A stretch of 64,000 bases of DNA from CAG-390 sp964579135 (GCA_964579135.1 CAZOFD010000003.1:18567-82566), one strand, 5' to 3'; counted from the stretch's first letter, positions 9,163-18,127 are shown. A program made the numbers and translations. The notes: generated by a model from the sequence alone, not told the origin.

Positions 9163-9544
9163 GTGTGGCAATACAAACCGAATTTATCGAAAAACGAATT
9201 ATTGCCGCAGCGTCGGTTCGAATCGCGCGCGCGGCTTTTTATTTCGGCTATGTGTGCTCGAGCGAAGCGAAAAACGGCAAAGGCGATGCAAAGCACCGAA
9301 TACATCTTTTGCCTGTCGCGACGAAGTCGCAAAGTCCGCGCGGTATAAAGGGTAATGGCGCACCTTAAAAAGCCGCCGATCCGCTGCCGTAAGCGCAAAT
9401 ATCAAAGCGGGCAGACACAAGTCATACCCGCTTTGCAATATTCGATTTTGTTTTCGCGATTGCCGCGCCTTTCGGGGCGCGGCAATCAACGTATTTTATC
9501 GGGGCGCGGCAATCGCCGGCGCCTCTCGGGGCGGCTCGGTGCGC
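9163..9544. other. intergenic region with hairpins and a short direct repeat
   Basis: No gene seen. Two inverted repeats stand out. The arms CAAAGCGGG (9403-9411) and CCCGCTTTG (9427-9435) are followed by a T-rich stretch and could terminate the nitrilase transcript. A perfect 11-bp stem lies at 9459-9469/9476-9486, but with no T run on either strand. The 16-mer TCGGGGCGCGGCAATC occurs twice, at 9472-9487 and about 9500-9515, with a third partial copy near 9527. Confidence 0.5.
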
Positions 9545-10543
9545 TCAAATATCCGCAAGGGTCGCCGCCATAACGGCTTTTATGGTGTGGAGGCGGTTTT
9601 CGGCTTCGTCGAATACGACGCTCTGCGGTCCCTCGATGACTTCGTGCGTGACTTCCATACAGTTAATGCCGAATTTTCGGTATATCTCGCGCCCGACCGC
9701 CGTTTCAAGGTCGTGAAAGGCGGGCAGGCAATGCATAAATACGCAGTTTTGCCCCGCGAGGCTCATAAGTTCGGCACTTACGCGGTAGGGTGTGAGGTCG
9801 GCTATTCGCTCACTCCAAGCTTCTTCGGGCTCGCCCATCGACACCCAAACGTCGGTGTATATAACGTCGGCGTTTTTTACGGCTTCTTCGGGCGAGGACA
9901 CAAGCTCTATTTCGGCGCCCGTTTCCTTGGCGATATCGCGGCACTCGGCGACGAGAGTCGCGTTCGGAAAATATTTTTCGGGTGCGCAGGCGACGAATTT
10001 CATCCCCGCTTTCGCGCATCCGACCATCAGCGAGTTGCCCATATTATATCGCGCGTCGCCGAGGTACACGAGCTTTTTGCCGCGTATGCAACCGAAGTGC
10101 TCTTTTACGGTCAAAAGATCAGCGAGTATCTGAGTCGGGTGGAATTCGTTTGTCAGTCCGTTCCAAACGGGAACCCCGGCATATGCCGCAAGTTCTTCGA
10201 CACGCGCTTGTTCAAATCCGCGGTACTCGATGCCGTCGAACATTCGTCCGAGCACGCGAGCGGTGTCGGCAATACTCTCTTTTTTGCCGATCTGCGAGCC
10301 TTGCGGGTCGAGATATACGGGGTGCATTCCGAGGTCGTGCGCGGCGACCTCGAATGCGCAACGCGTTCTTGTGCTGGTCTTTTCGAATATAAGCGCAATG
10401 CTTTTGCCCTCACACAGTTTATGCGGGATGCCCGCCTTTTTTTGTGCTTTCAGCTCGGAAGCAAGGTCTATAAGACCGTTTATTTGTTCCGGGGAAAGGT
10501 CGAGGAGCTTGAGAAAATTTTTGCCTTTAAGATCGAGTGCCAT
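9545..10543 (-). CDS. argF: ornithine carbamoyltransferase
   Basis: A 332-aa enzyme making citrulline from ornithine and carbamoyl phosphate. The carbamoyl-phosphate loop STRTRCAFEVA lies near residue 55, and the ornithine-site HCLPAFHD lies towards the C-terminus. The start is the ATG at 10543 (MALDLKGKNF); a longer frame overlaps argD and has no conserved extension. It is the last gene of the argCJBDF operon. No convincing terminator follows. argG and argH are not in the window. Confidence 0.95.
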   Translation of the reverse strand: MALDLKGKNFLKLLDLSPEQINGLIDLASELKAQKKAGIPHKLCEGKSIALIFEKTSTRTRCAFEVAAHDLGMHPVYLDPQGSQIGKKESIADTARVLGRMFDGIEYRGFEQARVEELAAYAGVPVWNGLTNEFHPTQILADLLTVKEHFGCIRGKKLVYLGDARYNMGNSLMVGCAKAGMKFVACAPEKYFPNATLVAECRDIAKETGAEIELVSSPEEAVKNADVIYTDVWVSMGEPEEAWSERIADLTPYRVSAELMSLAGQNCVFMHCLPAFHDLETAVGREIYRKFGINCMEVTHEVIEGPQSVVFDEAENRLHTIKAVMAATLADI

Positions 10544-10602
10544 TTTTTCGTCTTTCGCGTGGCGAAAGTTTCCTTTCGTGATTTTCTGCGGTCGGTGCGC
10601 GG

Positions 10603-11766
10603 TCAGTCCGCGCAAACCGAGATAACGGTGTTTATCGCCTCTTCAAGCAGATCTTGCGGGATATTCAGCGCGGGGAGCAGGCGCAGTTTATCCTTTGCGG
10701 TAAGGCACAGCACGCCTCGCTCGATACATTGCGATACTACGTCGGCAACGTTTTTCTCGGTTTTGATGCCGATCATAAGCCCCATTCCGGTTACGGACGT
10801 AATGCCGCGTGCGCCGCGTAAAGCGGCGAATACCGAGTCGCTCTTTTTTTGCACGTCGGCGAGAAACTGCGGCGTTAACCTGTTTATTACGGACAGCGCG
10901 CCCGCGCAAACCGCGGGATTGCCGCCGAAAGTGGAGCCGTGGTCGCCGCGACCGAGAATATTTTCGGCTTTTTCCCCGATAAGGCACGCGCCTATCGGCA
11001 GACCGCCGCCGAGACCTTTCGCGGTAGTAACGATATCCGGGCAAATGCCGAAATTCATATACGAATACAGCTTTCCGCACCGTCCGTTGCCCGTTTGGAC
11101 TTCGTCGACTATCAAAAGTACGTCTTTTTCCGCGGCAACGGAAGCGACTTCTTTGAGGTATTCGCTGTCAAGGGGTATCACGCCGCCCTCGCCTTGCACA
11201 CATTCGACGATTATCGCGGCTGTTTTATACTTTTCCGTTGCGGCGCGCAATTCGTCGGCGTCGCCTGCGCTTACGTGCACAAATCCGCTTGTCAGCGGAC
11301 GGAAGAGTTTATGAAACGTTTCTTGCCCCGTTGCGGCGAGCGTTGTCAGAGTTCGCCCGTGAAAACTTTGCCTCAGGGTGATAATATTGTAGTATTCTTC
11401 GCCTTTTTTCTCGGCGGCGTATTTGCGCGCCGCCTTTATCGCACATTCGTTGGCTTCTGCGCCGGAATTTGCGAAAAAGACTTTTTTCATACCGGTGAGC
11501 AGACAAAGCTTTTCCGCAAGATCGGCGCACGGCGCGGTGTAATACAGGTTTGAGGTGTGTTGCAGCAGATTCAGTTGCCCGCTTACGGCGCTCACCCATT
11601 CGTCGTCGCAATATCCGAAAGAGTTTACTCCTATGCCGCTTGTCAAATCGATATATTTTTTTCCGTCGGAGCCGAACGCCAAAGAGCCCTTGCCGCCGAC
11701 TATCTCGACGGGGAACCTTCCGTACGTTGCGGCAACGTATTTGCCGTCTTTTTCAAAAGTGTTCAT
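10603..11766 (-). CDS. argD: acetylornithine aminotransferase
   Basis: A 387-aa fold-type I PLP enzyme converting N-acetylglutamate semialdehyde to acetylornithine. It has the GAEANECAIK helix, the PLP-stacking region after it, LIVDEVQTGNGRCGK, and the PLP lysine in TTAKGLGGGLPIG. The ATG at 11766 is chosen because AAAGGCG lies 7 bases upstream. argB ends 71 bases before it and argF starts 59 bases after it, consistent with one transcript. Confidence 0.95.
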   Translation of the reverse strand: MNTFEKDGKYVAATYGRFPVEIVGGKGSLAFGSDGKKYIDLTSGIGVNSFGYCDDEWVSAVSGQLNLLQHTSNLYYTAPCADLAEKLCLLTGMKKVFFANSGAEANECAIKAARKYAAEKKGEEYYNIITLRQSFHGRTLTTLAATGQETFHKLFRPLTSGFVHVSAGDADELRAATEKYKTAAIIVECVQGEGGVIPLDSEYLKEVASVAAEKDVLLIVDEVQTGNGRCGKLYSYMNFGICPDIVTTAKGLGGGLPIGACLIGEKAENILGRGDHGSTFGGNPAVCAGALSVINRLTPQFLADVQKKSDSVFAALRGARGITSVTGMGLMIGIKTEKNVADVVSQCIERGVLCLTAKDKLRLLPALNIPQDLLEEAINTVISVCAD

Positions 11767-11837
11767 TATTTCGCCTTTCTTTGCCCGAGCTTGAGGGGCA
11801 TTTTGCGCGGCTCGCGCGTTATCCTCGGCAATGCCGT

Positions 11838-12698
11838 TTATGCGGTCACCATAGTGCCGGCACCCTCGTCCGTAAGCAGCTCCATTATTATCGAATGGGG
11901 AACTCTGCCGTCCATTATAACGACGTTTTTTACCCCGCGCTCTATCGCTTCGATGCAACATTCGACTTTCGGGATCATCCCGCCCGAGATCACGCCGCTT
12001 TTAAACAGGCCGCGCGCTTCCCGTGCGGAGATCTCGGGGATCAGCGTCGAGGGGTCGTCTTTGTCTTGCAGGATGCCGGCTATATCCGTCATCATAATAA
12101 GTCTTTCGGCGCCGAGTGCTCCCGCGATATATGCCGCGGCAGTGTCTCCGTTGATATTATAGGTGTTGCCCTCGTCGTCGCACCCGAGCGTCGAAACGAC
12201 GGGGATGTATCCTTTTTCGAGTAGGTCGACTATCGGCGCGACGTTTATATTCGTTATCTCTCCGACGTAACCGAGTTTTTCGTCCTTCATCTTCGCTTCG
12301 ATCAGCTTGCCGTCCATACCGGAGATGCCCATCGCTTTGCCGCCGTTCTTTTCCAAAAGGTTGACAAGGGTCTTGTTTACTTTACCCGCGAGCACCATTT
12401 GCACGACGTCGACTGTCTCTTTGTCGGTTACGCGCAATCCGTCGACAAAAACGTTCTTTTTGCCGAGTTTTGTCATCATTTCGCTTATTTCGGGCCCGCC
12501 GCCGTGTACCAACACCATTTTTACGCCGATCAGCCAAAGGAGCACCATATCCTCCATTACCTGGAGCTTAAGGTCTTCGTTTATCATAGCGTTGCCGCCG
12601 TATTTGACAACGACGGTCATACCATTGTAGCGTTTGATATGCGGCAATGCGCGGGAAAGCACCTCCGCGCGCTCGAAGTTTGAAAAAGTTCCGTTCAT
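11838..12698 (-). CDS. argB: acetylglutamate kinase
   Basis: A 286-aa amino-acid kinase. The phosphate-binding VVKYGGNAM is near residue 30, LVHGGGPEI near 63, and the Lys and Asp of the active site lie in ISGGMIPKV and MMTDIAGIL. It phosphorylates N-acetylglutamate, usually the arginine-controlled step in cyclic pathways such as this one with argJ. Its ATG overlaps the argJ stop (TGATG), indicating coupled translation. Confidence 0.96.
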   Translation of the reverse strand: MNGTFSNFERAEVLSRALPHIKRYNGMTVVVKYGGNAMINEDLKLQVMEDMVLLWLIGVKMVLVHGGGPEISEMMTKLGKKNVFVDGLRVTDKETVDVVQMVLAGKVNKTLVNLLEKNGGKAMGISGMDGKLIEAKMKDEKLGYVGEITNINVAPIVDLLEKGYIPVVSTLGCDDEGNTYNINGDTAAAYIAGALGAERLIMMTDIAGILQDKDDPSTLIPEISAREARGLFKSGVISGGMIPKVECCIEAIERGVKNVVIMDGRVPHSIIMELLTDEGAGTMVTA

Positions 12699-13912
12699 CA
12701 GGTCCTGTAATCTCCGTTTATTTTTACGTAATCGTAAGTAAGGTCACAGCCCCAAGCGGTGGCGCACCCGTCGCCGTCGCCGAGGGATATGCGTATCTCA
12801 ATCTCTTTTTGCAAAAGGATCTTTTTTGCCTTTTCTTCGGAAAACGCGACGCCCGCGCCGCCGCGGCAGACCTCGATTTCTCCCTCGCAAGAGGCGAAAG
12901 CTACGTTCGTCTTTTCGATATCGACTTGTGCGCCCGAATAACCGATGGCGCAAAGTACGCGCCCCCAGTTTGCGTCCGCGCCGAACATCGCGGCTTTTAA
13001 AAGGCTCGAGCAGATAACGCTTTTGGCAACGGTTTTTGCGGTACTTTTGTCGTATGCGCCCGTAACGGTACATTCGAGCAGTTTCGTTGCACCTTCGCCG
13101 TCGCCTGCGATGGCACGGCAAAGAGCGACGGTCACGGTGTTCAGCGCAGTCATAAAGACCGCGAAATCTTCGTTTTCCGAGTCGATCTCGGCGTTCCCCG
13201 CAAGACCGTTCGCAAGTATCGTTACCATATCGTTTGTGGACGTGTCGCCGTCGACGCTCGTCATGTTAAACGTGTTTTGTACGTCGGTCGAGAGCGCTTT
13301 TTGCAGCATTTCGGAGCTTATCGCCGCATCCGTTGTCAAAAATACGAGCATAGTTGCCATATTGGGGTGTATCATTCCGCTTCCTTTGGCTATCCCTCCG
13401 AGGCGACAAGTCTTGCCGTCGACGGTAAATTCGACGGCGATCTCTTTTTTTACGGTGTCGGTAGTCATAATGCCCTCGGCAGCCGCGCCCGATCCGCCGT
13501 AGGAGAGTCCCGCGGCAAGGTCGTGCATACCTGCGGCTATCGGCGCGACGTCGAGCACTTGCCCGATAACGCCCGTGGAGGCAACGATTACGTCGCCGGC
13601 GTCTATACCGAGTTCGTTTGCCGCGAGCTTGCACATTCGGTCGGCTATCTCAACGCCGTTTGCGTTGCAGGTGTTGGCGTTGCCGCTGTTGCAAACGACG
13701 GCTTGCGCGCGTCCGTCGGCAAGGTGACTTTTCGTAACGGCGATAGGAGCGCCTTTTACAAGATTTAGAGTGTATACCGCGGCGGCGTTCGCAACGCAGT
13801 CGCTGTATATGAGCGCAAGGTCGCGCTTTGAGCGGTTTTTGCGGATGCCGCAATGTATTCCGTTCGCTTTAAAGCCCTGTGCGGCGCAAACGCCGCCTTC
13901 TATCGTTTTCAT
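12698..13912 (-). CDS. argJ: bifunctional ornithine acetyltransferase / N-acetylglutamate synthase
   Basis: A 404-aa self-cleaving ArgJ. The cleavage motif MATMLVF holds the nucleophilic Thr, which becomes the N-terminus of the beta chain; GIAKGSGMIHPN lies just before it. The enzyme recycles the acetyl group from acetylornithine to glutamate, so no separate argE is needed. The ATG at 13912 has GGAG 7 bases upstream; a TTG codon at 13930 is rejected. It follows argC by 42 bases. Confidence 0.95.
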   Translation of the reverse strand: MKTIEGGVCAAQGFKANGIHCGIRKNRSKRDLALIYSDCVANAAAVYTLNLVKGAPIAVTKSHLADGRAQAVVCNSGNANTCNANGVEIADRMCKLAANELGIDAGDVIVASTGVIGQVLDVAPIAAGMHDLAAGLSYGGSGAAAEGIMTTDTVKKEIAVEFTVDGKTCRLGGIAKGSGMIHPNMATMLVFLTTDAAISSEMLQKALSTDVQNTFNMTSVDGDTSTNDMVTILANGLAGNAEIDSENEDFAVFMTALNTVTVALCRAIAGDGEGATKLLECTVTGAYDKSTAKTVAKSVICSSLLKAAMFGADANWGRVLCAIGYSGAQVDIEKTNVAFASCEGEIEVCRGGAGVAFSEEKAKKILLQKEIEIRISLGDGDGCATAWGCDLTYDYVKINGDYRT

Positions 13913-13954
13913 ATCGGTTCTCCGTTTCAATTTTATCGCTTGGAAGTTTTTGCC

Positions 13955-14872
13955 TCAGAGCACGAGCGACGTTGTCTCGTCAATGCCGAGAACGACGTTC
14001 ATATTCTGTACGGCGGCGCCGGAGGCACCCTTGCCGAGATTGTCGAACGTTGCCGTCAGCAGCAGTCGCTCGTCGTTACCGCTGACGGATATGCACATTC
14101 CGTCGTTGCCCGACATACTTGCGGCAAAGAGCGCGGCGTCTGCCGTATCGACAAAGCGTACGATGCCTTTTTTATAGTATTCGCGGTATATATCTCCGAT
14201 TTCGCGTGCGTGGCAGGTTATATCGGCGGCAAACAGCGGGACGTTTACCTGCATTCCGCTGTAATACGGCGCTACCGTGGGTACGAATATCGGCGCGACC
14301 TCGAGCTTTGCGTATTTGACCATTTCCGGCAGGTGTTTATGCGTTTGACCGAGCGAGTATATCTTCGGCGAGTTAAGGCTTGTCGGGCGATCTTCGCTTT
14401 CGTATTCCGCGATCATTTTTTTGCCGCCGCCCGAATAGCCCGTAAGCGAAAAGCAAGAAAGACGGGCGTCCGCGCCGAGCACTCCCGCCTCTCTCAGCGG
14501 AGCGACGAGGGCAACGAAACCGCTTGCGTGGCACCCGGGGTTGGCTATCCTGCGCGAGGCGGCGATCTTTTCCCTCATTCCTCGGAGCTCGGGAAATCCG
14601 TAAACAAAATCGCCGTTTGTTCTGTGGGCGGTAGACGTGTCTATGATAACGGTGTTTACCGAGGTGCAAAGCGCGACCGCTTCGATCGCCGCCGCATCCG
14701 GCAGGCAAAGAAAAGCGACGTCGGCGGAGCTTATAGCTTCGGCTCTTGCTTCGATATTCTTTCTTTTTTCCTCGGACAGCACTTTAAGGCTGACGTCTTT
14801 GCGTGCGGAGAGCCGCTCGAAGATCCGTAGCCCCGTTGTGCCGGCACTTCCGTCGACGAAAACTTTTTTCAT
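13955..14872 (-). CDS. argC: N-acetyl-gamma-glutamyl-phosphate reductase, short type
   Basis: A 305-aa NADPH-dependent reductase of the shorter class (typical full-length type 1 is about 345 aa). It has an N-terminal Rossmann start DGSAGTTGLRI and the catalytic Cys in NPGCHASGF. As first gene of the operon, its ATG lies about 50 bases after the predicted transcription start. The ribosome site is modest (TTGAGC). It makes the semialdehyde used by ArgD. Confidence 0.94.
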   Translation of the reverse strand: MKKVFVDGSAGTTGLRIFERLSARKDVSLKVLSEEKRKNIEARAEAISSADVAFLCLPDAAAIEAVALCTSVNTVIIDTSTAHRTNGDFVYGFPELRGMREKIAASRRIANPGCHASGFVALVAPLREAGVLGADARLSCFSLTGYSGGGKKMIAEYESEDRPTSLNSPKIYSLGQTHKHLPEMVKYAKLEVAPIFVPTVAPYYSGMQVNVPLFAADITCHAREIGDIYREYYKKGIVRFVDTADAALFAASMSGNDGMCISVSGNDERLLLTATFDNLGKGASGAAVQNMNVVLGIDETTSLVL

Positions 14873-14890
14873 TGCTCAAGATCGCTCCGT

Positions 14891-14903
14891 TGAATATTTA
14901 TAC
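14891..14903 (-). promoter_or_regulatory. ARG-box-like site in argC leader
   Basis: TGAATATTTATAC resembles one ArgR/AhrC half-palindrome pair (consensus about TGAATAATTATTCA). It lies just downstream of the predicted start site, where a bound repressor would block transcription. It is a match by eye with mismatches in the right half. Confidence 0.5.
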
Positions 14904-14927
14904 GCCAATGATGGCGATACAAAACGT

Positions 14928-14956
14928 ATTATACAGTCGTTATGCGCATTTGTCAA
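14928..14956 (-). promoter_or_regulatory. argC operon promoter
   Basis: On the minus strand TTGACA (14956-14951) and TATAAT (14933-14928) are separated by 17 bases, a perfect sigma-A consensus. Transcription should start near 14921, giving a leader of about 50 bases. Such a strong promoter fits repression rather than activation. Confidence 0.9.
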
Positions 14957-15014
14957 TAGAAAAGTTGCATATTTTTGCGAAAATGGCGAAAATAATGATA
15001 ATACGGCGGCTTGC

Positions 15015-15030
15015 GTGAATAAATATGCAC
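15015..15030 (-). promoter_or_regulatory. second ARG-box-like site upstream of argC promoter
   Basis: GTGAATAAATATGCAC is an imperfect palindrome close to the ARG-box consensus. It lies about 95 bases upstream of the predicted argC start. Two spaced boxes are common where ArgR hexamers form loops. It could also affect the divergent small-gene cluster at 15100. Confidence 0.45.
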
Positions 15031-15099
15031 GATTTTTCGGTGTCACAGCTTTGAAAAGCGGAATATAATGCGAATGAAAAAATTTAGGAGGTGTGAGCT

Positions 15100-15357
15100 A
15101 TGGGTATGGAGATAGACAGAAAGACGCTCGACCGCTTGCTTTCGCTCAACGACGCGACTTTGCGGGCGGTTATCGAGCGAGCGGCACGCGAAAACGGCAT
15201 AGATCTGTCCGACTTTAATATAAGCGACGGGGACGTTGCCGGTATACGCCGAGCGCTTTCCGAGGCTACGGATGATGATCTGCGCGCCGTTGCCGAAAAG
15301 GTAACCGCAGCGCGCGAGGCGGCGCTGCGGAAAAAGCATCGCTCGGGACGCGAATAA
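15100..15357 (+). CDS. 85-aa conserved-type protein, unknown
   Basis: An 85-aa soluble, mostly helical protein rich in charged residues. AGGAGGTGTGAGCT gives it a textbook ribosome site, and TATAAT at 15064-15069 is a likely -10, with only a weak -35. The ends overlap: its TAA shares bases with the next ATG (TAATG). The three genes 15100-16286 form a tight operon. Function unknown; no DNA-binding or catalytic motif was recognised. Confidence 0.75.
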   Translation: MGMEIDRKTLDRLLSLNDATLRAVIERAARENGIDLSDFNISDGDVAGIRRALSEATDDDLRAVAEKVTAAREAALRKKHRSGRE

Positions 15358-15770
15358 TGTCGGCGGGGACGGAAACGCCGGATCTCGGCGGTATGGTAGC
15401 GAAACTTATGTCCGACCCCGCGCTCATCTCTCGGATAGCGAACGTTGTCGGTATATCGCGCGAAGACGGACCGGCCGGCGAAAAGGCGTCTTTGGCGAGC
15501 GACGGCGAGACGGACGAAATCAAGCTGCCCGAGGGGGCGGAAACGGTGCTCGACAAGCCCGCTTCCGCGGATACCGCAGCAATGCTGACGGAGATACTCG
15601 GCGGCAAAGGGCGCGATGGGGGCGAGGCGGCGAAGCGACGTGCGCTTTTGACCGCGCTCAGACCGTATTGCAATGCGCATCGTCGGCAGACGATAGATCA
15701 ACTGATAAAACTTTCCGCAGTGGGGAGCGCGGCGGGTATATTCGGCAGCGGAAAGGGGGGAGGCACTTAA
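15357..15770 (+). CDS. 137-aa protein, unknown, middle gene of three
   Basis: A 137-aa protein with an N-terminal helical segment (GGMVAKLMSDPALISRI), an acidic low-complexity middle, and a C-terminal helical part. The latter, RRALLTALRPYCNAHRRQTID followed by a hydrophobic tail, resembles a pattern I associate with uncharacterised clostridial proteins. It starts inside the previous stop and is followed at once by the third gene (TAA then ATG), so all three are translationally coupled. Confidence 0.75.
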   Translation: MSAGTETPDLGGMVAKLMSDPALISRIANVVGISREDGPAGEKASLASDGETDEIKLPEGAETVLDKPASADTAAMLTEILGGKGRDGGEAAKRRALLTALRPYCNAHRRQTIDQLIKLSAVGSAAGIFGSGKGGGT

Positions 15771-16286
15771 ATGTATCGTCAGCAAAATCGGGCGCGTGAG
15801 GAGCGGGGTGTCGATCTGCCGAGAAATTACGGCGGGAACGCATTTATGCCTTTCCCCGAATCGGTGGGGTTCGCTCCGTTGCGAAGCGAGGCGGCGGGGC
15901 GGCACGGCGACGTCGAGACGGAAATCGCGAGCGATAAAGACGCACTTCAAGCCGACGTGTTATACGGATGTCCGCGCGACGACGGTAACGGCGAGAGCGA
16001 AGAAAAAGTCTGCGCGGGGCGACGGTGCTGCGACGGGGTAAAAAAAGGCGAGCTTGCGCTGCGGCGCGATTGCGACGGCGGTAGCCCCGAGTGCCTTTGC
16101 GAGGCACGGGGGCAATGCGGCGGGCGGGAGCGGCAAAAATCGCCGCACGGCGAAAAAGGATTGTTGTCTTCGGATTTCGGTATAGAGGAGATATTGCTTT
16201 TAGGGCTTGTCATATTGCTGTTTTCCGACGGGGGCGAACGAGACAACGAACTTATCGCGTGCCTTTTGCTGATATTGTTGCTTTAA
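15771..16286 (+). CDS. 171-aa protein with hydrophobic C-terminal tail
   Basis: A 171-aa protein starting directly after the previous stop. The first 130 residues are polar, Cys- and Gly-rich and poorly conserved in appearance. The last 35 residues form two leucine-rich segments (IEEILLLGLVILLF and ELIACLLLILLL) separated by an acidic DGGERDN turn. That tail pattern looks like a membrane hairpin. Gene order (two helical soluble proteins then a tail-anchored one) suggests a small membrane-associated complex. Function unknown. Confidence 0.7.
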   Translation: MYRQQNRAREERGVDLPRNYGGNAFMPFPESVGFAPLRSEAAGRHGDVETEIASDKDALQADVLYGCPRDDGNGESEEKVCAGRRCCDGVKKGELALRRDCDGGSPECLCEARGQCGGRERQKSPHGEKGLLSSDFGIEEILLLGLVILLFSDGGERDNELIACLLLILLL

Positions 16287-16330
16287 AGCCCGATGGCGGC
16301 GAGCGCGAATAGGCGGTAAGGCAAAACGAA

Positions 16331-16379
16331 AACGGCAGAGCACGGAAGCTTGGTGCTTCCGTGCTCTGCCGTTTTTTCG
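16331..16379. terminator. strong bidirectional terminator
   Basis: A perfect 18-bp stem (16332-16349 / 16355-16372) with loop TTGGT is followed by TTTTTT on the plus strand. On the minus strand it is followed by TTTTCGTTTT. It separates the convergent small-gene cluster and the DUF47 gene. Confidence 0.93.
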
Positions 16380-16440
16380 ATCGCCTCGGCGGGTGTTTGG
16401 GGCGAAGGTCGGATCTTTCGGCGGAAAGGTCTTTCGGACG

Positions 16441-17061
16441 TTAGGTGTTCTTTAATACGATGAGCTCGAGCGCCTGCGCGGCACGTAGGCAGGCGCGGCG
16501 GCAGTTTTCGACTTCGGCGCAAACGATGGCTTCGGCGATAAGGTTTTCGGCGTCGGTCTCCGCCCTAAAGCTTGCGGCGAGTGCCGTCGGAAAATCGGCG
16601 TTTGAATCCGATGCGCATTTTCGCAGATCGCTTAGCTTTTCCCACAGGCGCGCGGGCTTTTTGAAGTTTTCGATCTCGCATACCGCGTCGTAAAGCGCTT
16701 GCGCGTGATGCGCGCTTGACGAGGCAAGCGCAACGACGCCGTCCGTCGGGCGCCCGCGGCGGCAGGCAAAGATCGCGTTTGCAGCCCGCGCGGCGCAAAC
16801 GGTCAGCTCGTGTGCCGATTGCGAAAGGCGAAGAATGTCATCTTGATCTATCGGGGTTATAAATTCGCGCAAAAGCCCCTCGCTTATTTCGTTTGACAAC
16901 GCGAGCGAGGAGCGCTCGGCGTCAATGAGCTCGTCGCGTTTTGCACACTTTTCGCCTTTGACGAAAGTCGCGGAGACGGTGTGCAGGTCGTCCGCCGCGC
17001 GAACGCAAATCGCATATTGCTTTTTTATAAGTTCGAAATAATCGACGTGTTTTTTCGGCAT
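16441..17061 (-). CDS. DUF47 (PhoU-like) phosphate transport regulator
   Basis: A 206-aa all-helical protein of the DUF47/PhoU-like family. It has repeated acidic helices with widely spaced Asp/Glu/His residues (for example IDAERSSLALSNEISE and SSSAHHAQALYDAVCEIE), which in the family bind metal clusters. It lies 16 bases after the PiT permease gene, the usual pairing; DUF47 proteins are thought to control or assist PiT transport at the membrane face. Confidence 0.85.
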   Translation of the reverse strand: MPKKHVDYFELIKKQYAICVRAADDLHTVSATFVKGEKCAKRDELIDAERSSLALSNEISEGLLREFITPIDQDDILRLSQSAHELTVCAARAANAIFACRRGRPTDGVVALASSSAHHAQALYDAVCEIENFKKPARLWEKLSDLRKCASDSNADFPTALAASFRAETDAENLIAEAIVCAEVENCRRACLRAAQALELIVLKNT

Positions 17062-17077
17062 AGTACGTTCCTCCCGA

Positions 17078-18127
17078 TTATCGGAATATCGGCAAAAAGA
17101 TTTTTGCTGTCACGAATCCGAGGATGCCGCAGCCGGGGAAAGTGAAGAGCCATGCAAGCACGAGCTCGCGCACCACCCCGAGGTCGACCGCTCCGACGCG
17201 CCTTGCCGCGCCGACACCCATAATGGCGGTCGTTTTCGTATGCGTCGTACTGACGGGCAGACCCGTGCACGAAGAGATCAAGAGGCATACAGCCGCGGCA
17301 AGGTCGGCTGCAAAACCTTGGTAAGGCTTAAGACGGACCATATCCATTCCGACGGATTTGATTATTCGGTATCCTCCGACGGAAGTTCCGAGCGCGATAA
17401 CGATCGAGCATAGGATCGGCAGCCAAAGAGGAACGAAAAACTCTTCCGACTCCTGCGAGCCTTGCGCCATAGCGGCGGCAAGCAAGAAGATCGCCATAAA
17501 TTTTTGACCGTCTTGCGCACCGTGCATAAAAGCGGAGGCGGCGCCGCCCGCTGTCTGCGCCGCGTCGAAAAACCTTTTGCTTTTGATGCGGTCGCGCGAT
17601 CTGAAAACGGCGACCGTTAATTTCGAAAGGACAAAACCGAGCGAGGCGCCGAGCACGGTCGAGATCAGTATTCCGAAGCCGACTTTTGCCCATTCGGCTC
17701 CGTTTATGCCGTCAAAGCCGCCGTTTATCGCAACGGAGGCGCCCGATATGCCGGCGATAAGCGCGTGGCTTTCGCTTGTCGGTATGCCGAAATACCACGC
17801 CGCGCTTGCCCAAACGACGATCGCCGTCATAGCGGCGCAAAGCGCAACGAGCGCCGAGTTCGAGTCGCCGCCGAAATCGGCAAGATTGTATATGGTAAAA
17901 GCGACGGACGAGTTGACGGCGGTCATTATCAAAACGCCGAGGAAATTAAAAACGGCAGCCATAATTATCGCGCGTCGCACGCCGACGGCTCGAGTCGATA
18001 CGCAGGTCGCTATCGCGTTCGGCGCGTCGGTCCAACCGTTGACGAAGATAACGCCGAGCGTTAAAAGCGACGCGGCGACAAGCATAGGGCTTGACGAAAG
18101 TTGAAGTACAAAATCCGAGAGGCTCAT
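17078..18127 (-). CDS. inorganic phosphate transporter, PiT family
   Basis: A 349-aa membrane permease with about ten hydrophobic helices. Both PiT signature repeats are present: GWTDAPNAIAT near the N-terminus and GLPVSTTHTKTTAIMGVG near the C-terminus, the inverted halves of the transporter. It imports phosphate, probably with H+ or Na+. It is first in a two-gene operon with DUF47. Length is at the short, bacterial end of the family. Confidence 0.95.
   Translation of the reverse strand: MSLSDFVLQLSSSPMLVAASLLTLGVIFVNGWTDAPNAIATCVSTRAVGVRRAIIMAAVFNFLGVLIMTAVNSSVAFTIYNLADFGGDSNSALVALCAAMTAIVVWASAAWYFGIPTSESHALIAGISGASVAINGGFDGINGAEWAKVGFGILISTVLGASLGFVLSKLTVAVFRSRDRIKSKRFFDAAQTAGGAASAFMHGAQDGQKFMAIFLLAAAMAQGSQESEEFFVPLWLPILCSIVIALGTSVGGYRIIKSVGMDMVRLKPYQGFAADLAAAVCLLISSCTGLPVSTTHTKTTAIMGVGAARRVGAVDLGVVRELVLAWLFTFPGCGILGFVTAKIFLPIFR

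Noticed and set aside
9459..9486. Perfect 11-bp hairpin as the argF terminator
   Set aside because: On the minus strand it is followed by an A-rich, not a T-rich, sequence.
9459..9540. Repeats as a CRISPR array
   Set aside because: Copies are too few and too short, spacers are not uniform, and no cas genes are present in the window.
9539..11314. 591-codon plus-strand frame
   Set aside because: Shadow of argF and argD, which are clearly real on the minus strand.
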